Shown here: piece after piece, positions 23,194 to 32,488 of the stretch
Layout of the letters: the number at the start of each line of letters is the position of its first letter
Position numbering within the stretch: the stretch's first letter is position 1
Source of the DNA: CAITNM01 sp037138055
GTDB lineage: Bacteria; Pseudomonadota; Alphaproteobacteria; Paracaedibacterales; CAITNM01
Length of the DNA stretch: 34,032 nt
NCBI GenBank assembly: GCA_037138055.1
Contig: JBAXJB010000015.1
Coordinates: 1 to 34,032, forward strand
Direction of reading: 5' to 3'
Notes under the pieces: model-generated
Database searches by the model: none
Told to the model about the DNA's origin: nothing
Seen by the model: the letters and a program-made list of their open reading frames with translations, nothing else
Program-made: the position numbers and the translations under genes

Positions 23194-26100
23194 ATGAACC
23201 GAGAGATTAAACGAAGCTTCAACGCAATGGATGTTCTTCCAGACTTTGATGCAATTCGTATTACTATTGCAACAGCAGAACGTATTCGTTCTTGGTCATA
23301 TGGGGAAGTAAAAAAGCCTGAAACTATTAACTATCGCACCTTTAAACCGGAACGTGATGGTTTGTTTTGTGCACGTATATTTGGTCCAGTAAAAGACTAT
23401 GAATGCCTGTGTGGTAAATACAAGCGTATGAAATATCGCGGTGTCATCTGCGAAAAGTGCGGCGTAGAAGTTACATTAAGTAAGGTTCGTCGTGACCGCA
23501 TGGGGCATATTGAATTAGCTGCTCCTGTTGCGCACATTTGGTTTACTAAATCTTTGCCTAGTCGTGCAGGTATGCTGCTTGATATAGCGCTAAAAGATCT
23601 TGAAAAAATTCTGTATTTTGAAAGCTATGTGGTTCTTGATCCTGGCATGACAGCAATGTCCTATGGGCAGTTGTTAAATGAAGAAGAGTTCATGCAAGCT
23701 CAAGATGAGTACGGCGAAGAAGCATTTAATGCTGGCATTGGTGCTGAAGCTTTACGTGAAATGCTTCGTAAAATAGAGCCAAAAAGCGAAAGCGAAAAGC
23801 TTCGTCAGGAACTTACGGAATGTTCATCTGAAATTCGTCGTAAAAAAATAATGAAGCGCTTAAAGCTTCTGGAGGCATTTTTAGAGTCAAATACTCCACC
23901 TGAGTGTTTGGTCATGGAAGTTATTCCAGTAATTCCACCAGAATTACGTCCTTTGGTTCCTCTTGATGGCGGTAGATTTGCTACTTCGGATTTGAACGAT
24001 TTGTATCGTCGCGTTATTAACAGAAATAATCGTTTGAAGCGTCTTATTGAGCTTCGTGCGCCTGAAATTATTATCCGTAATGAAAAGCGTATGCTACAAG
24101 AATCTGTTGACGCGTTGTTTGACAATGGTCGTAGAGGTCGTGCAATTACTGGGACTAACAAGCGCCCACTTAAGTCTTTAGCAGATATGCTCAAAGGTAA
24201 ACAAGGTCGTTTCCGTCAAAACCTACTAGGTAAGCGAGTTGACTATTCTGGTCGTTCGGTGATTGTGGTTGGTCCAGAATTAAAGCTACACCAATGTGGT
24301 TTGCCTAAGAAAATGGCCTTAGAATTATTCCGTCCATTTATTTATGCGCGCCTTGAACGTTATGGTCTTGCTAGCACATTGAAAGCTGCAAAGCGAATGG
24401 TTGAAAAAGAGCGTCCTGAAGTTTGGGATGTTTTAGAAGATGTTATTCGTGAGCACCCAGTATTATTAAACCGCGCTCCAACTCTTCACCGTTTAGGTAT
24501 TCAGGCATTCGAACCTGTGCTTATTGAAGGTAAAGCAATTCAGCTGCATCCTCTTGTTTGTACAGCTTTCAACGCTGACTTCGATGGAGACCAAATGGCA
24601 GTGCATGTGCCTCTTTCATTAGAAGCTCAGCTTGAGGCTCGTGTATTGATGATGTCGACTAATAACATTCTTAGCCCTTCAAGTGGACGTCCAATTATTG
24701 TGCCTTCGAAAGATATTGTGCTTGGAATTTATTATCTAAGCTTAATGGCTGATGGTATGCCAGGTGAAGGTAGTCTGATTTCAGATATTTCGGAAGTGGA
24801 GCATGCATTATCACAAGGGCACTTACACATTCATTCAAAAGTGAAAGCGCGTGTTCCTGTCTACCATGAAGATGGAAGCGTTACTTATCAGCGAGTAGAC
24901 ACAACTCCAGGTCGTTTGTTCCTTGGTAACTATTTACCAAAGCATTACAAAATGCCTTATGAGCTTGTAAACCAAGTAATGACTTCAAATGAAATCAGCT
25001 CACTTGTTGATGACGTTTATCGTCATTGTGGGCAAAAAGAAACGGTTATATTTGTTGATCGTATTATGACTTTAGGTTTCACTTACATGACGAAGAGTGG
25101 TGTGTCCTTTGGTAAAGACGACCTTATTGTTCCAAAAGAAAAAGAAGTGCTGATTGGTCAAACAAAAGCTGCTGTTGCAGAATATGAGCAGCAATACCTA
25201 GACGGCCTGATTACTCAAGGTGAAAAATATAACAAAGTCGTTGATGCTTGGGGGCGTTGTACTGATAAAGTTGGTGACGCCATGTTACAAGCGATGTCAA
25301 AAAACCTTCCCGGTGAACCATTTAATGCGGTTTATATGATGATTCACTCGAAGGCTCGTGGTTCAGTTACTCAGATGCGTCAGATGGCGGGTATGCGTGG
25401 TTTGATGACAAGACCTTCCGGTGACATTATGGAAACGCCAATTATCTCAAACTTTAAAGAAGGTTTGCATGTTCTTGAATATTTCATATCAACCCATGGT
25501 GCTCGTAAGGGCCTTTCGGATACAGCTTTGAAAACAGCAAACTCAGGTTACCTAACTCGTCGTTTGGTTGACGTTGCTCAAGATTGTATCATTGTTGCTG
25601 ATGATTGCGGAACTACACAAGGTATCCACATGAGATCCGTCGTTGAAGGTGCCAATACTGTGGTTCCATTGACTGATCGTATTTTAGGGCGTACTGCCTC
25701 GGAAGATATTGTCCACCCATTAACCAATGCAGTTATTGTAGCGGCTGGTGAAATGATTGTAGAAGATACAGCAGAACTTATTAGCGAAGCTAGTATCCAT
25801 GAAGTCAGAATTCGTTCTGTTTTGACATGCGAAATGGAAACAGCCATTTGTGCTAAATGTTATGGACGTGACTTGGCGCGCGGAACTACTGTTAACGTAG
25901 GTGAAGCAGTTGGTGTTATAGCTGCTCAGTCAATTGGTGAGCCTGGAACACAGCTAACGATGCGTACTTTCCACATGGGTGGTGCTGCGCAACGAAGTGC
26001 CGAGCAATCAAGCATAGAAAGCTCAATGCCTGGTAAGGTTCGATACAAGAACATTAACGCAATTGATAATGCATCTGGTCAAACTATTGTGCTTTCACGT

Positions 26101-27351
26101 AACGGTGAAGTCATCATTCTTGATGATCAAAATCGTGAACGTGTGCATTACCGTATTCAATATGGCGCTAAGCTTTTGATAAAAGATGGCGCTGCAATTA
26201 AGCAGGGTCAAAAAATTGCTGAATGGGATGCATATACGATTCCTGTAATAACAGAAAAAGAAGGTATAGCTCATTTCGTTGACTTGATCGATAGCGTAAC
26301 GATGCGAGAAGTGGTAGATGAATCCACTGGTATTTCTAGTCGCGCTGTTATTGACGCGAAATCATCGCGTAGTAGCGCTGAGCTTCGCCCAATGATTAGT
26401 ATGCGTGACGCAAAAGGCACTCCGATTAAATTATCAAACGGCCTTGAAGCGCGTTATTTCCTGCCAATTGATGCGATTATTTCTGTTGAAAATGGTGCTA
26501 ATATTCCTGCTGGTGAAGTGATTGCTCGTATTCCGCGTGAAACTTCAAAAACTCGAGATATTACCGGTGGTTTGCCTCGTGTTTCCGAATTGTTTGAAGC
26601 ACGTCAACCTAAAGATGCAGCAATTATTGCTGAATTTGATGGTAAAATTGAGTTCGGTAAGGACTATAAAGCAAAACGTCGTATCGTTGTTATACCTGAA
26701 AATGAAAACTTGCAACCAGTAGAATATTTGGTTCCACGTGGTAGACATATCGTTATTCAAGAAGGCGATTATGTACGTAAAGGTGACCTGATAGTCGAAG
26801 GAAACCCAGTTCCACATGATATTTTACGTGTTATGGGTGTCGAAGCGTTGGCAGTTTACTTAGTCAGCGAAATCCAGCAAGTTTACCGTTTGCAAGGTAT
26901 TGCTATTAACGATAAACATATCGAAGTTATTGTGCGTCAAATGCTACAGAAAACCGAAGTGTATGATGCTGGAGATACCAATTTCATTGTTGGTGATCAC
27001 GTAGACCGTGTTATCTATGATCATACAAATAATGCACTTATTAAAGAAGGTAAGCGTCCTGCTTCAGGTCAGCCTATTCTTCAAGGTATTACAAAAGCCT
27101 CATTGCATACGAAATCATTTATTTCTGCTGCATCATTCCAAGAAACAACACGCGTTCTAACTGAAGCGGCTGTTTCTGGTAAGCTTGATGTTTTGGCAGG
27201 CTTAAAAGAGAACGTGATTGTTGGTCGTTTGATTCCTGCAGGTACTGGTAGTGCTATGCGCCGCATGAAAGCAACTGCTCAAGATCGCGATAAAGATATA
27301 TTGATTCAGGCTGCTCCAAAGAGTAAGGAATCTAAACAGTCTGTTGCTTAG
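23194..27351 (+). CDS. rpoC: DNA-directed RNA polymerase beta' subunit
   Basis: The 1385-residue beta' subunit carries the catalytic Mg site NADFDGD at 460-466, with the three metal-binding aspartates 462, 464 and 466. The N-terminal zinc ribbon has Cys71, Cys73, Cys86 and Cys89. The second zinc site (DDCGT, then CEMETAICAKCYGRD) is intact. The bridge-helix/trigger-loop area includes ARGSVTQMRQMAGMRGLM and QSIGEPGTQLTMRTFH. GGGAG lies 9 bp before the ATG. The usual downstream rpsL–rpsG–fusA–tuf genes are absent: a terminator and an MFS gene follow instead. Confidence 0.99.
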   Translation: MNREIKRSFNAMDVLPDFDAIRITIATAERIRSWSYGEVKKPETINYRTFKPERDGLFCARIFGPVKDYECLCGKYKRMKYRGVICEKCGVEVTLSKVRRDRMGHIELAAPVAHIWFTKSLPSRAGMLLDIALKDLEKILYFESYVVLDPGMTAMSYGQLLNEEEFMQAQDEYGEEAFNAGIGAEALREMLRKIEPKSESEKLRQELTECSSEIRRKKIMKRLKLLEAFLESNTPPECLVMEVIPVIPPELRPLVPLDGGRFATSDLNDLYRRVINRNNRLKRLIELRAPEIIIRNEKRMLQESVDALFDNGRRGRAITGTNKRPLKSLADMLKGKQGRFRQNLLGKRVDYSGRSVIVVGPELKLHQCGLPKKMALELFRPFIYARLERYGLASTLKAAKRMVEKERPEVWDVLEDVIREHPVLLNRAPTLHRLGIQAFEPVLIEGKAIQLHPLVCTAFNADFDGDQMAVHVPLSLEAQLEARVLMMSTNNILSPSSGRPIIVPSKDIVLGIYYLSLMADGMPGEGSLISDISEVEHALSQGHLHIHSKVKARVPVYHEDGSVTYQRVDTTPGRLFLGNYLPKHYKMPYELVNQVMTSNEISSLVDDVYRHCGQKETVIFVDRIMTLGFTYMTKSGVSFGKDDLIVPKEKEVLIGQTKAAVAEYEQQYLDGLITQGEKYNKVVDAWGRCTDKVGDAMLQAMSKNLPGEPFNAVYMMIHSKARGSVTQMRQMAGMRGLMTRPSGDIMETPIISNFKEGLHVLEYFISTHGARKGLSDTALKTANSGYLTRRLVDVAQDCIIVADDCGTTQGIHMRSVVEGANTVVPLTDRILGRTASEDIVHPLTNAVIVAAGEMIVEDTAELISEASIHEVRIRSVLTCEMETAICAKCYGRDLARGTTVNVGEAVGVIAAQSIGEPGTQLTMRTFHMGGAAQRSAEQSSIESSMPGKVRYKNINAIDNASGQTIVLSRNGEVIILDDQNRERVHYRIQYGAKLLIKDGAAIKQGQKIAEWDAYTIPVITEKEGIAHFVDLIDSVTMREVVDESTGISSRAVIDAKSSRSSAELRPMISMRDAKGTPIKLSNGLEARYFLPIDAIISVENGANIPAGEVIARIPRETSKTRDITGGLPRVSELFEARQPKDAAIIAEFDGKIEFGKDYKAKRRIVVIPENENLQPVEYLVPRGRHIVIQEGDYVRKGDLIVEGNPVPHDILRVMGVEALAVYLVSEIQQVYRLQGIAINDKHIEVIVRQMLQKTEVYDAGDTNFIVGDHVDRVIYDHTNNALIKEGKRPASGQPILQGITKASLHTKSFISAASFQETTRVLTEAAVSGKLDVLAGLKENVIVGRLIPAGTGSAMRRMKATAQDRDKDILIQAAPKSKESKQSVA

Positions 27352-27371
27352 GCGATAGCATTTAACTAAAT

Positions 27372-27406
27372 AAAAAAGCAAGCTTTATGCTTGTTTTTTT
27401 ATTTTT
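27372..27406 (+). terminator. intrinsic terminator of the secE–rpoC operon
   Basis: CAAGC (27379-27383) and GCTTG (27389-27393) pair around TTTAT, extended by a six-A run against the following T-run, with seven Ts after the stem (27394-27400). It begins 20 bp after the rpoC stop. Confidence 0.85.
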
Positions 27407-27445
27407 TAATTGGTAATTTAATCTTTCATTTTCCTGTTTGGTTTT

Positions 27446-28657
27446 ATGAATATTTCTAAATCTAAAATTCCTTTATCAATTTGGGCTATTGGCTTTGCCA
27501 GTATGTTGCTTAACATCTCTACCGTTATGGTCTTTGGAATAATCGCTTTGTATCTAAAGCAAATTCTAGGGGCAGGAACGGGATTTATTGTTATGCTAGA
27601 GGGTTTCTTTGAAGCCATGGCTTTTGTTATGAAGCTTCTTTCTGGTTTGATAAGCGATTACTTTAGACGTCCAAAAAAAATAATGATGATTGGCTTTTCA
27701 ATGGTTGCTATCTCAAGGCCAATATTTGGTTTATTTGCCACCGTACCTATGGTAATTATTGCTAGGCTTTTTGACCGTTTGGGTAATGGTATGCAGTCAA
27801 CCCCTCGTGATGCTTTAGTTGGTGACTTAGCTCCTGAAAGCACAAAAGGTGCTTGTTTTGGCTTGCGTAACGCAATGACTACAGCTGGTTCTTTCATTGG
27901 TGGTGGCTTAGGCTTCTTGGCAATGTATAAATATGATCTTAGCTATCAGAACGTTTTTTTATGGGCAAGTGTTCCTGCTTCATTGGGCTTTTTACTTTTA
28001 CTTATTTTTGTGCATGATCCCCATGAAAAAGAAATTACTGCTGATAAAAAGCCAATCCGTCACCCGTTACACCTTAAAGATTTGGCGCGTCTTGGAAAGC
28101 CTTATTGGATGCTGATGATAGTGGCAATGGTATTCATGAGCTCTCGCATTGGCGAATCTATGCTCGTATTACACGCTACTCAAAGCTTTGGTATGGATCC
28201 TAGTTTTGCTCATGGAATTTTGATTTTGTATAATTGTACAAATTCTTTGTTTTCTTACCCTATTGGTATGCTTTCCGATCGTTTGGGACGTTATGGGTTT
28301 TTAGCATTAAGCTTTGTAATACTGATTGTAGCAGATGCCTTTTTGGCTTTCTCAGGTAGCTTACCGATAATGCTTATTGGTGTGGCATTATGGGGTATTC
28401 AAATTGGGATGAGTCAAGATATGTTTTTATGCATTGTTGCAGATCAAATCCCAGAAGATTTACGGGGCACAGGTATAGGATTTTACAATTTAATTAACGC
28501 TGCTGGTATATTGCTTGCTGGTCTCATTGGTGGTTTGCTTGCTGACAAATATGACCAGTTCGTGACTTTCATGGGAAGTGGGGTAATTGCCTTATTCGCT
28601 TTGATATTGCTAATAATTTTACGTCCTGCAATTGATATTAAAGCTCAAGAAGCCTAG
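27446..28657 (+). CDS. major facilitator superfamily transporter
   Basis: A 403-residue inner-membrane transporter with about 12 helices in two halves. The first half has motif A as GLISDYFRRPKK (67-78). The stretch ARLFDRLGNGMQSTPRDALVGD (106-127) is typical of a broad MFS_1 subgroup, and the second half repeats motif A as GMLSDRLGRYGF. Substrate cannot be told; drug, sugar or metabolite exchange are all possible. It lies 94 bp downstream of rpoC, beyond that operon's terminator, so it needs its own promoter, which I could not place. The Shine-Dalgarno is weak. It ends 2 bp from the converging lpxD stop. Confidence 0.9.
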   Translation: MNISKSKIPLSIWAIGFASMLLNISTVMVFGIIALYLKQILGAGTGFIVMLEGFFEAMAFVMKLLSGLISDYFRRPKKIMMIGFSMVAISRPIFGLFATVPMVIIARLFDRLGNGMQSTPRDALVGDLAPESTKGACFGLRNAMTTAGSFIGGGLGFLAMYKYDLSYQNVFLWASVPASLGFLLLLIFVHDPHEKEITADKKPIRHPLHLKDLARLGKPYWMLMIVAMVFMSSRIGESMLVLHATQSFGMDPSFAHGILILYNCTNSLFSYPIGMLSDRLGRYGFLALSFVILIVADAFLAFSGSLPIMLIGVALWGIQIGMSQDMFLCIVADQIPEDLRGTGIGFYNLINAAGILLAGLIGGLLADKYDQFVTFMGSGVIALFALILLIILRPAIDIKAQEA

Positions 28658-28659
28658 CG

Positions 28660-29652
28660 CTATTTTTTTGTAAGTTTTTGCAGGGCAATAGTTTGCTTAT
28701 GCCATTCTCTTATTGGAATGGCAGGTGAACCAGAAATAGTTTCTCCTGGTGCAACGTCTCGCATTAAACCACTTTGAGCAGCAATTTTAACGCCATCACC
28801 AATTGTTAAATGTCCAGCAATCCCAACTTGTCCTGCAGCAATAACAAATTTACCTAGCTTAGAACTTCCAGCAATGCCTACTTGAGATACAATTACGCAG
28901 CCGTCGCCTAATTCTACATTATGAGCAATTTGCACTAGATTATCTATTCTGCAGAAATTTCCAATAATGGTGTCATGCTGGCTGCCACGGTCAATTGTTG
29001 TGTTGGATCCAATTTGTACGTCGTTTCCGATCCGAACACATCCAATCTGTGGAATATCAAAATGTCCTTTTTCATCCATGTGGAAGCCAAAACCTGGCTG
29101 ACCTATACATGCACCGGGCTTAACATAGAAGCGGTCTCCTACAAGCGTATTTGTGATAGTAACGCTATGTTCAAGTAGACTATCGTTCCCAATTCTTACA
29201 TGCTCCCCAATTACACAATGACTTCGAATAATAGTGTTATCTCCAATTTCTGCAAAAGCTTTTATTACAGTGAAAGCCTCTATTTGACAGTTTTTCCCTA
29301 TTTTTGCAGTTGGATGAATATCAGCTAATTTAGAAATTTCTCTCGTAGATTCTGGCTTTGCGTAAAAATACAAGGCCGCTTTTCCAAATGCACGATAAGG
29401 TGTTGGTGTAAATAAACCAATTACACCTTCCCCTAATAAATGTCTGTCATCTTCTTTTAAAATGCAAAATCCACTTTTGGCTTGTGCCAGAAAAGCTTTA
29501 TATTTCGTATTGTGATAACAACCAAGAATGCCTTGATCTAGATTTTCCAGAGGGCCAACGTCACTGATAGGAATGCCAGAAACATTGGTTTCAGCACCAA
29601 TTATTTTTGCTAATTGCTCAATAAGAATGGGGGGGGATTTTTGAAAAAACAT
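28660..29652 (-). CDS. lpxD: UDP-3-O-acylglucosamine N-acyltransferase LpxD
   Basis: LpxD adds the second 3-hydroxyacyl chain, from acyl-ACP, in lipid A synthesis. The 330-residue cytoplasmic protein has the N-terminal uridine-binding domain (1-100), then a left-handed beta helix of hexapeptide repeats (about 108-295; IHPTAKIG, VRIGND, VQIGSN, VIVSQVGIAG). The catalytic His is His244 in DNLVQIAHNVELGDG. A C-terminal helix ends the protein. It begins 2 bp after the ompH stop and is the last gene of rseP–bamA–ompH–lpxD here; the commonly following fabZ–lpxA are not present. Confidence 0.97.
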   Translation of the reverse strand: MFFQKSPPILIEQLAKIIGAETNVSGIPISDVGPLENLDQGILGCYHNTKYKAFLAQAKSGFCILKEDDRHLLGEGVIGLFTPTPYRAFGKAALYFYAKPESTREISKLADIHPTAKIGKNCQIEAFTVIKAFAEIGDNTIIRSHCVIGEHVRIGNDSLLEHSVTITNTLVGDRFYVKPGACIGQPGFGFHMDEKGHFDIPQIGCVRIGNDVQIGSNTTIDRGSQHDTIIGNFCRIDNLVQIAHNVELGDGCVIVSQVGIAGSSKLGKFVIAAGQVGIAGHLTIGDGVKIAAQSGLMRDVAPGETISGSPAIPIREWHKQTIALQKLTKK

Positions 29653-29654
29653 CT

Positions 29655-30239
29655 TTATTTTTCTAGTTTGTCAATATTTGGTATTTTTTTGTTCAAAAGC
29701 TCAATTATTTTATCTGTATGATTGAGACTTTCATCTGCTACTAGCGCAACTTCTTGACCATTGTTTGTTGTATTCAGAAACAGATCAATCTTATGCTTTT
29801 TACAAAAACTTCGAATAATACTTTCTAGTTCAGATTCAATGGCCAAAAAGTTTTTATCAAGTTTTTGTTTTATTGAATCTCGTTCCTGATGAAAATGCTG
29901 ATCTAAATCAGCGACTTTCTTATCAAGAGCAAGTTTTCGTTTTGTTAGCTCATCTGTTTTTGCATGTTTTTTTTGTTGTAGCGTTTGCAGTTCGTCATAT
30001 TCTTTACGCATGCTTTTTTCTAAAGTTTCTAAGCGTTCTTGTGCTTTTGAGCGTGCATCAAAATCTTGCTTATGTAACTGCTGAAATGGCGTTGCCTGAG
30101 AGCGAACACGTTCCATATTTACCAAGCCTATAGTAAGGCCAGTAGTTTTGTATTGCGGTTTTAGCACACAATAAGCCGCTATAACGGTAATAACCGCAAA
30201 AGCAACTTGAATTAGGTAAGGTCTAAAGTCTTTAAACAT
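29655..30239 (-). CDS. skp: OmpH/Skp-family periplasmic chaperone
   Basis: Skp/OmpH trimers carry unfolded outer-membrane proteins across the periplasm to BamA. The 194-residue product has an N-terminal hydrophobic helix (about 8-26), a beta-strand core (IGLVNMERV), a long charged coiled coil (about 55-150) forming the tentacles, and a C-terminal strand region (KIDLFLNTTNNGQEVALVAD). No clear cleavage site is seen, so it may stay membrane-tethered, which would be unusual for Skp. It starts 2 bp after the bamA stop and ends 2 bp before lpxD, consistent with one operon. Confidence 0.9.
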   Translation of the reverse strand: MFKDFRPYLIQVAFAVITVIAAYCVLKPQYKTTGLTIGLVNMERVRSQATPFQQLHKQDFDARSKAQERLETLEKSMRKEYDELQTLQQKKHAKTDELTKRKLALDKKVADLDQHFHQERDSIKQKLDKNFLAIESELESIIRSFCKKHKIDLFLNTTNNGQEVALVADESLNHTDKIIELLNKKIPNIDKLEK

Positions 30240-30241
30240 TT

Positions 30242-32488
30242 CTAAAAAATGTTGCTAAATTGCAGTTGCAAACGGCGCGATTCATCATATTTTTGACTGC
30301 GGTATGGAACGGCATAAGATATTCCAATCGGCCCAAACGGTGATGTCCAAAGTATACCTGCCCCAAAAGAAGCACGCATTTTTTTGCTATCTTGTGTGTT
30401 GATATCTTTTTGGCCTGGTTGCCATAAACATCCAAATTCATTAAATACGCTGGCGTTAATTTTCCAGTCATCAGGTAAACCAGAAGGAAACTTTATTTCA
30501 GTTACTTGACGCCACATTCTTGTGCCATTTAAAGGATCTCCTGTTTTTTTATCACGTGGACCTATACCTTGGAAGTCAAAACCTCTGAAGTTTGTGTAGC
30601 CCATTTGAAAGCTATCAACAACTCGAATAGGCTTGCCCATTCTTTGCATCATCCCTGTTTCACCGGAAACTTTTAAAATAACATCTTCAGTAAATAGCGG
30701 ATGATAGAAAGTAGCATTCCATACATGTTGTAGGTACTTTATTGTACCGCCTAGTCCTGCAAAACTAGTCTGATAACTTAAAACATAACCCTTAGTAGGA
30801 TTTGCTCTGCTATCTAGTTTTCCAAAGTTAATAGTTTGGCCAATCATTGACAATAAAGCGTTATGACTTTGGTTGCGAATAATCGCAGAAGCCTTGTCAT
30901 TGAAGCCAGTTTCTTTCTCAGAACGTATAGTATAGTCTAAGTTTTGCCACCACATTTCGCTTAGGTTATATCCCAAACCAAAGGTTGTACCAAGGGTATT
31001 ATGTTTATGTGAACGAGAATATTTTGACTGATTTGCTGATGCTGTTACTGATCCTTCAAGTTCCCGATCTAAGAATGCTGGCTCAATAATACCCGCATCT
31101 ATGCCCATACTTCTTTTAGAAATCATGGCATTTGAATGCAGAGTCTGACCGCTTCCTCTAAAGTTTCTTTCACGAACACCTAGCGATGTGAATGGTCCGT
31201 CTAAAGTAGAGTAACCAACGCCAACATTTAGCTCTCCTGTTCGTTGTTCTTCAACATCTACATTTAGCTTGGCTTTGTCTATTGCTGAACCTTCTTCAGG
31301 TTGAACATGCGTTTCTTTAAAATACCCAAGGTCTTTTAATTCCTGTTCAGCATCCTTGATTTTTTTACTGTTATACGCATCACCTTCTTGAATTCTAATT
31401 TTACGGCGAATTACATGATCTCTTGTGCGATCGTTTCCTTTTATTTCAATGGTTTCAATGTAGACTCTTGGGCCTTCTTTGATTGTGAATGTAATCTCAG
31501 CAATGCCTGTTTCTGCATTTTTTAAAGTTTCTGGCTCAATATTAATAAAAGCATAACCCATTGTTCCTAAAGATTCTGTAAGTGCTTTAATTGATTTATC
31601 AATAATAGCGCCGCTGAATTCTTCACCTTTTTCAATGAGAATGCATTCTTTAAGCTTTTCAATGTTTACTGATTTGATTTCAGAGTTAATCTTTACATCG
31701 CCAAACTCGTATTTTCTACCTTCATCAATGGTGAAAGTTAAAAAATATGCTGTCTTATCTGGGCTTAGTTCAGCAATAGAAGAAATTAAACGTACGTCTG
31801 GATGACCATGATCATTGTAGAATTTTTTGATTTCTTGTTGATCATTAAGGAAACGGTCAGGGTCATAAAGGTCATCATTCACAAAAAATCTGTACCAATG
31901 CCAAACTTTGCTTTGCAAAACCTTTTCAAGTCGAGAACCTTTAAAAGTTTTGTTTCCGATGAAATTAATTTTGCGAATGAATGTAGTTGGCCCTTCTTCA
32001 ATTTCAAAAACTAAATCAACGCGATTTTCAGGCAAACGAATAATTTTTGGGTCTACCTTTGCACTGAAACGCCCAAGTCGACGATATATTTCTAAAATGC
32101 GTTGCTGTGCAGCTTGGATTTTTGCATATGAAAGGACTTCACGTGGGCGGAGCTGTATTTCTTTTTTAAAATCAGCATCTTTAATTTTGTCATTGCCTTC
32201 ATAAGCAATCTTATTGATGATGGGGTTTTCTTCAAGTTGAATAACTATCGTTGCACCTTCTCGGTGTACTTTTACATCATGAAAGTACCCAGTATCGAAC
32301 AACGTTTTCAAGCATTGGTCGTTTGTATCAAGATCTGCTGAATCACCAACTTTTATTGGTAAATAAGAAAGAATCGTTTGATTTTCAATGCGGTTATTGC
32401 CTTGAATGCTGATGTGTGAAATTTTTTGTCCTTCACCATAAGCTAAATTCAGAGATAACAAGAAAGCAAAAAAGAAATATTTTATCAT
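30242..32488 (-). CDS. bamA: outer membrane protein assembly factor BamA
   Basis: BamA is the essential outer-membrane insertase for beta-barrel proteins. The 748-residue form begins with a signal peptide (to about Gly18, AYG). Five POTRA repeats fill roughly 20-415, and a beta barrel occupies 420-748. The loop 6 motif is FRGF at 634-637, a variant of the usual (V/I)RGF. The barrel ends in LQLQFSNIF, with the terminal Phe required by the beta-signal. A frame starts 4 codons earlier (32500), but ATG 32488 overlaps the rseP stop as ATGA and has AGAGGA about 11 bp upstream, and it puts the signal peptide at the N-terminus. Confidence 0.97.
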   Translation of the reverse strand: MIKYFFFAFLLSLNLAYGEGQKISHISIQGNNRIENQTILSYLPIKVGDSADLDTNDQCLKTLFDTGYFHDVKVHREGATIVIQLEENPIINKIAYEGNDKIKDADFKKEIQLRPREVLSYAKIQAAQQRILEIYRRLGRFSAKVDPKIIRLPENRVDLVFEIEEGPTTFIRKINFIGNKTFKGSRLEKVLQSKVWHWYRFFVNDDLYDPDRFLNDQQEIKKFYNDHGHPDVRLISSIAELSPDKTAYFLTFTIDEGRKYEFGDVKINSEIKSVNIEKLKECILIEKGEEFSGAIIDKSIKALTESLGTMGYAFINIEPETLKNAETGIAEITFTIKEGPRVYIETIEIKGNDRTRDHVIRRKIRIQEGDAYNSKKIKDAEQELKDLGYFKETHVQPEEGSAIDKAKLNVDVEEQRTGELNVGVGYSTLDGPFTSLGVRERNFRGSGQTLHSNAMISKRSMGIDAGIIEPAFLDRELEGSVTASANQSKYSRSHKHNTLGTTFGLGYNLSEMWWQNLDYTIRSEKETGFNDKASAIIRNQSHNALLSMIGQTINFGKLDSRANPTKGYVLSYQTSFAGLGGTIKYLQHVWNATFYHPLFTEDVILKVSGETGMMQRMGKPIRVVDSFQMGYTNFRGFDFQGIGPRDKKTGDPLNGTRMWRQVTEIKFPSGLPDDWKINASVFNEFGCLWQPGQKDINTQDSKKMRASFGAGILWTSPFGPIGISYAVPYRSQKYDESRRLQLQFSNIF

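Noticed and set aside
23805..24194. 129-codon minus-strand frame inside rpoC
   Set aside because: It lies wholly within conserved beta' coding sequence and has no recognisable motif.
28651..28668. TAGCGCTA followed by a T-run as a terminator between the MFS gene and lpxD
   Set aside because: The palindrome has no loop and cannot fold as a hairpin of useful length.
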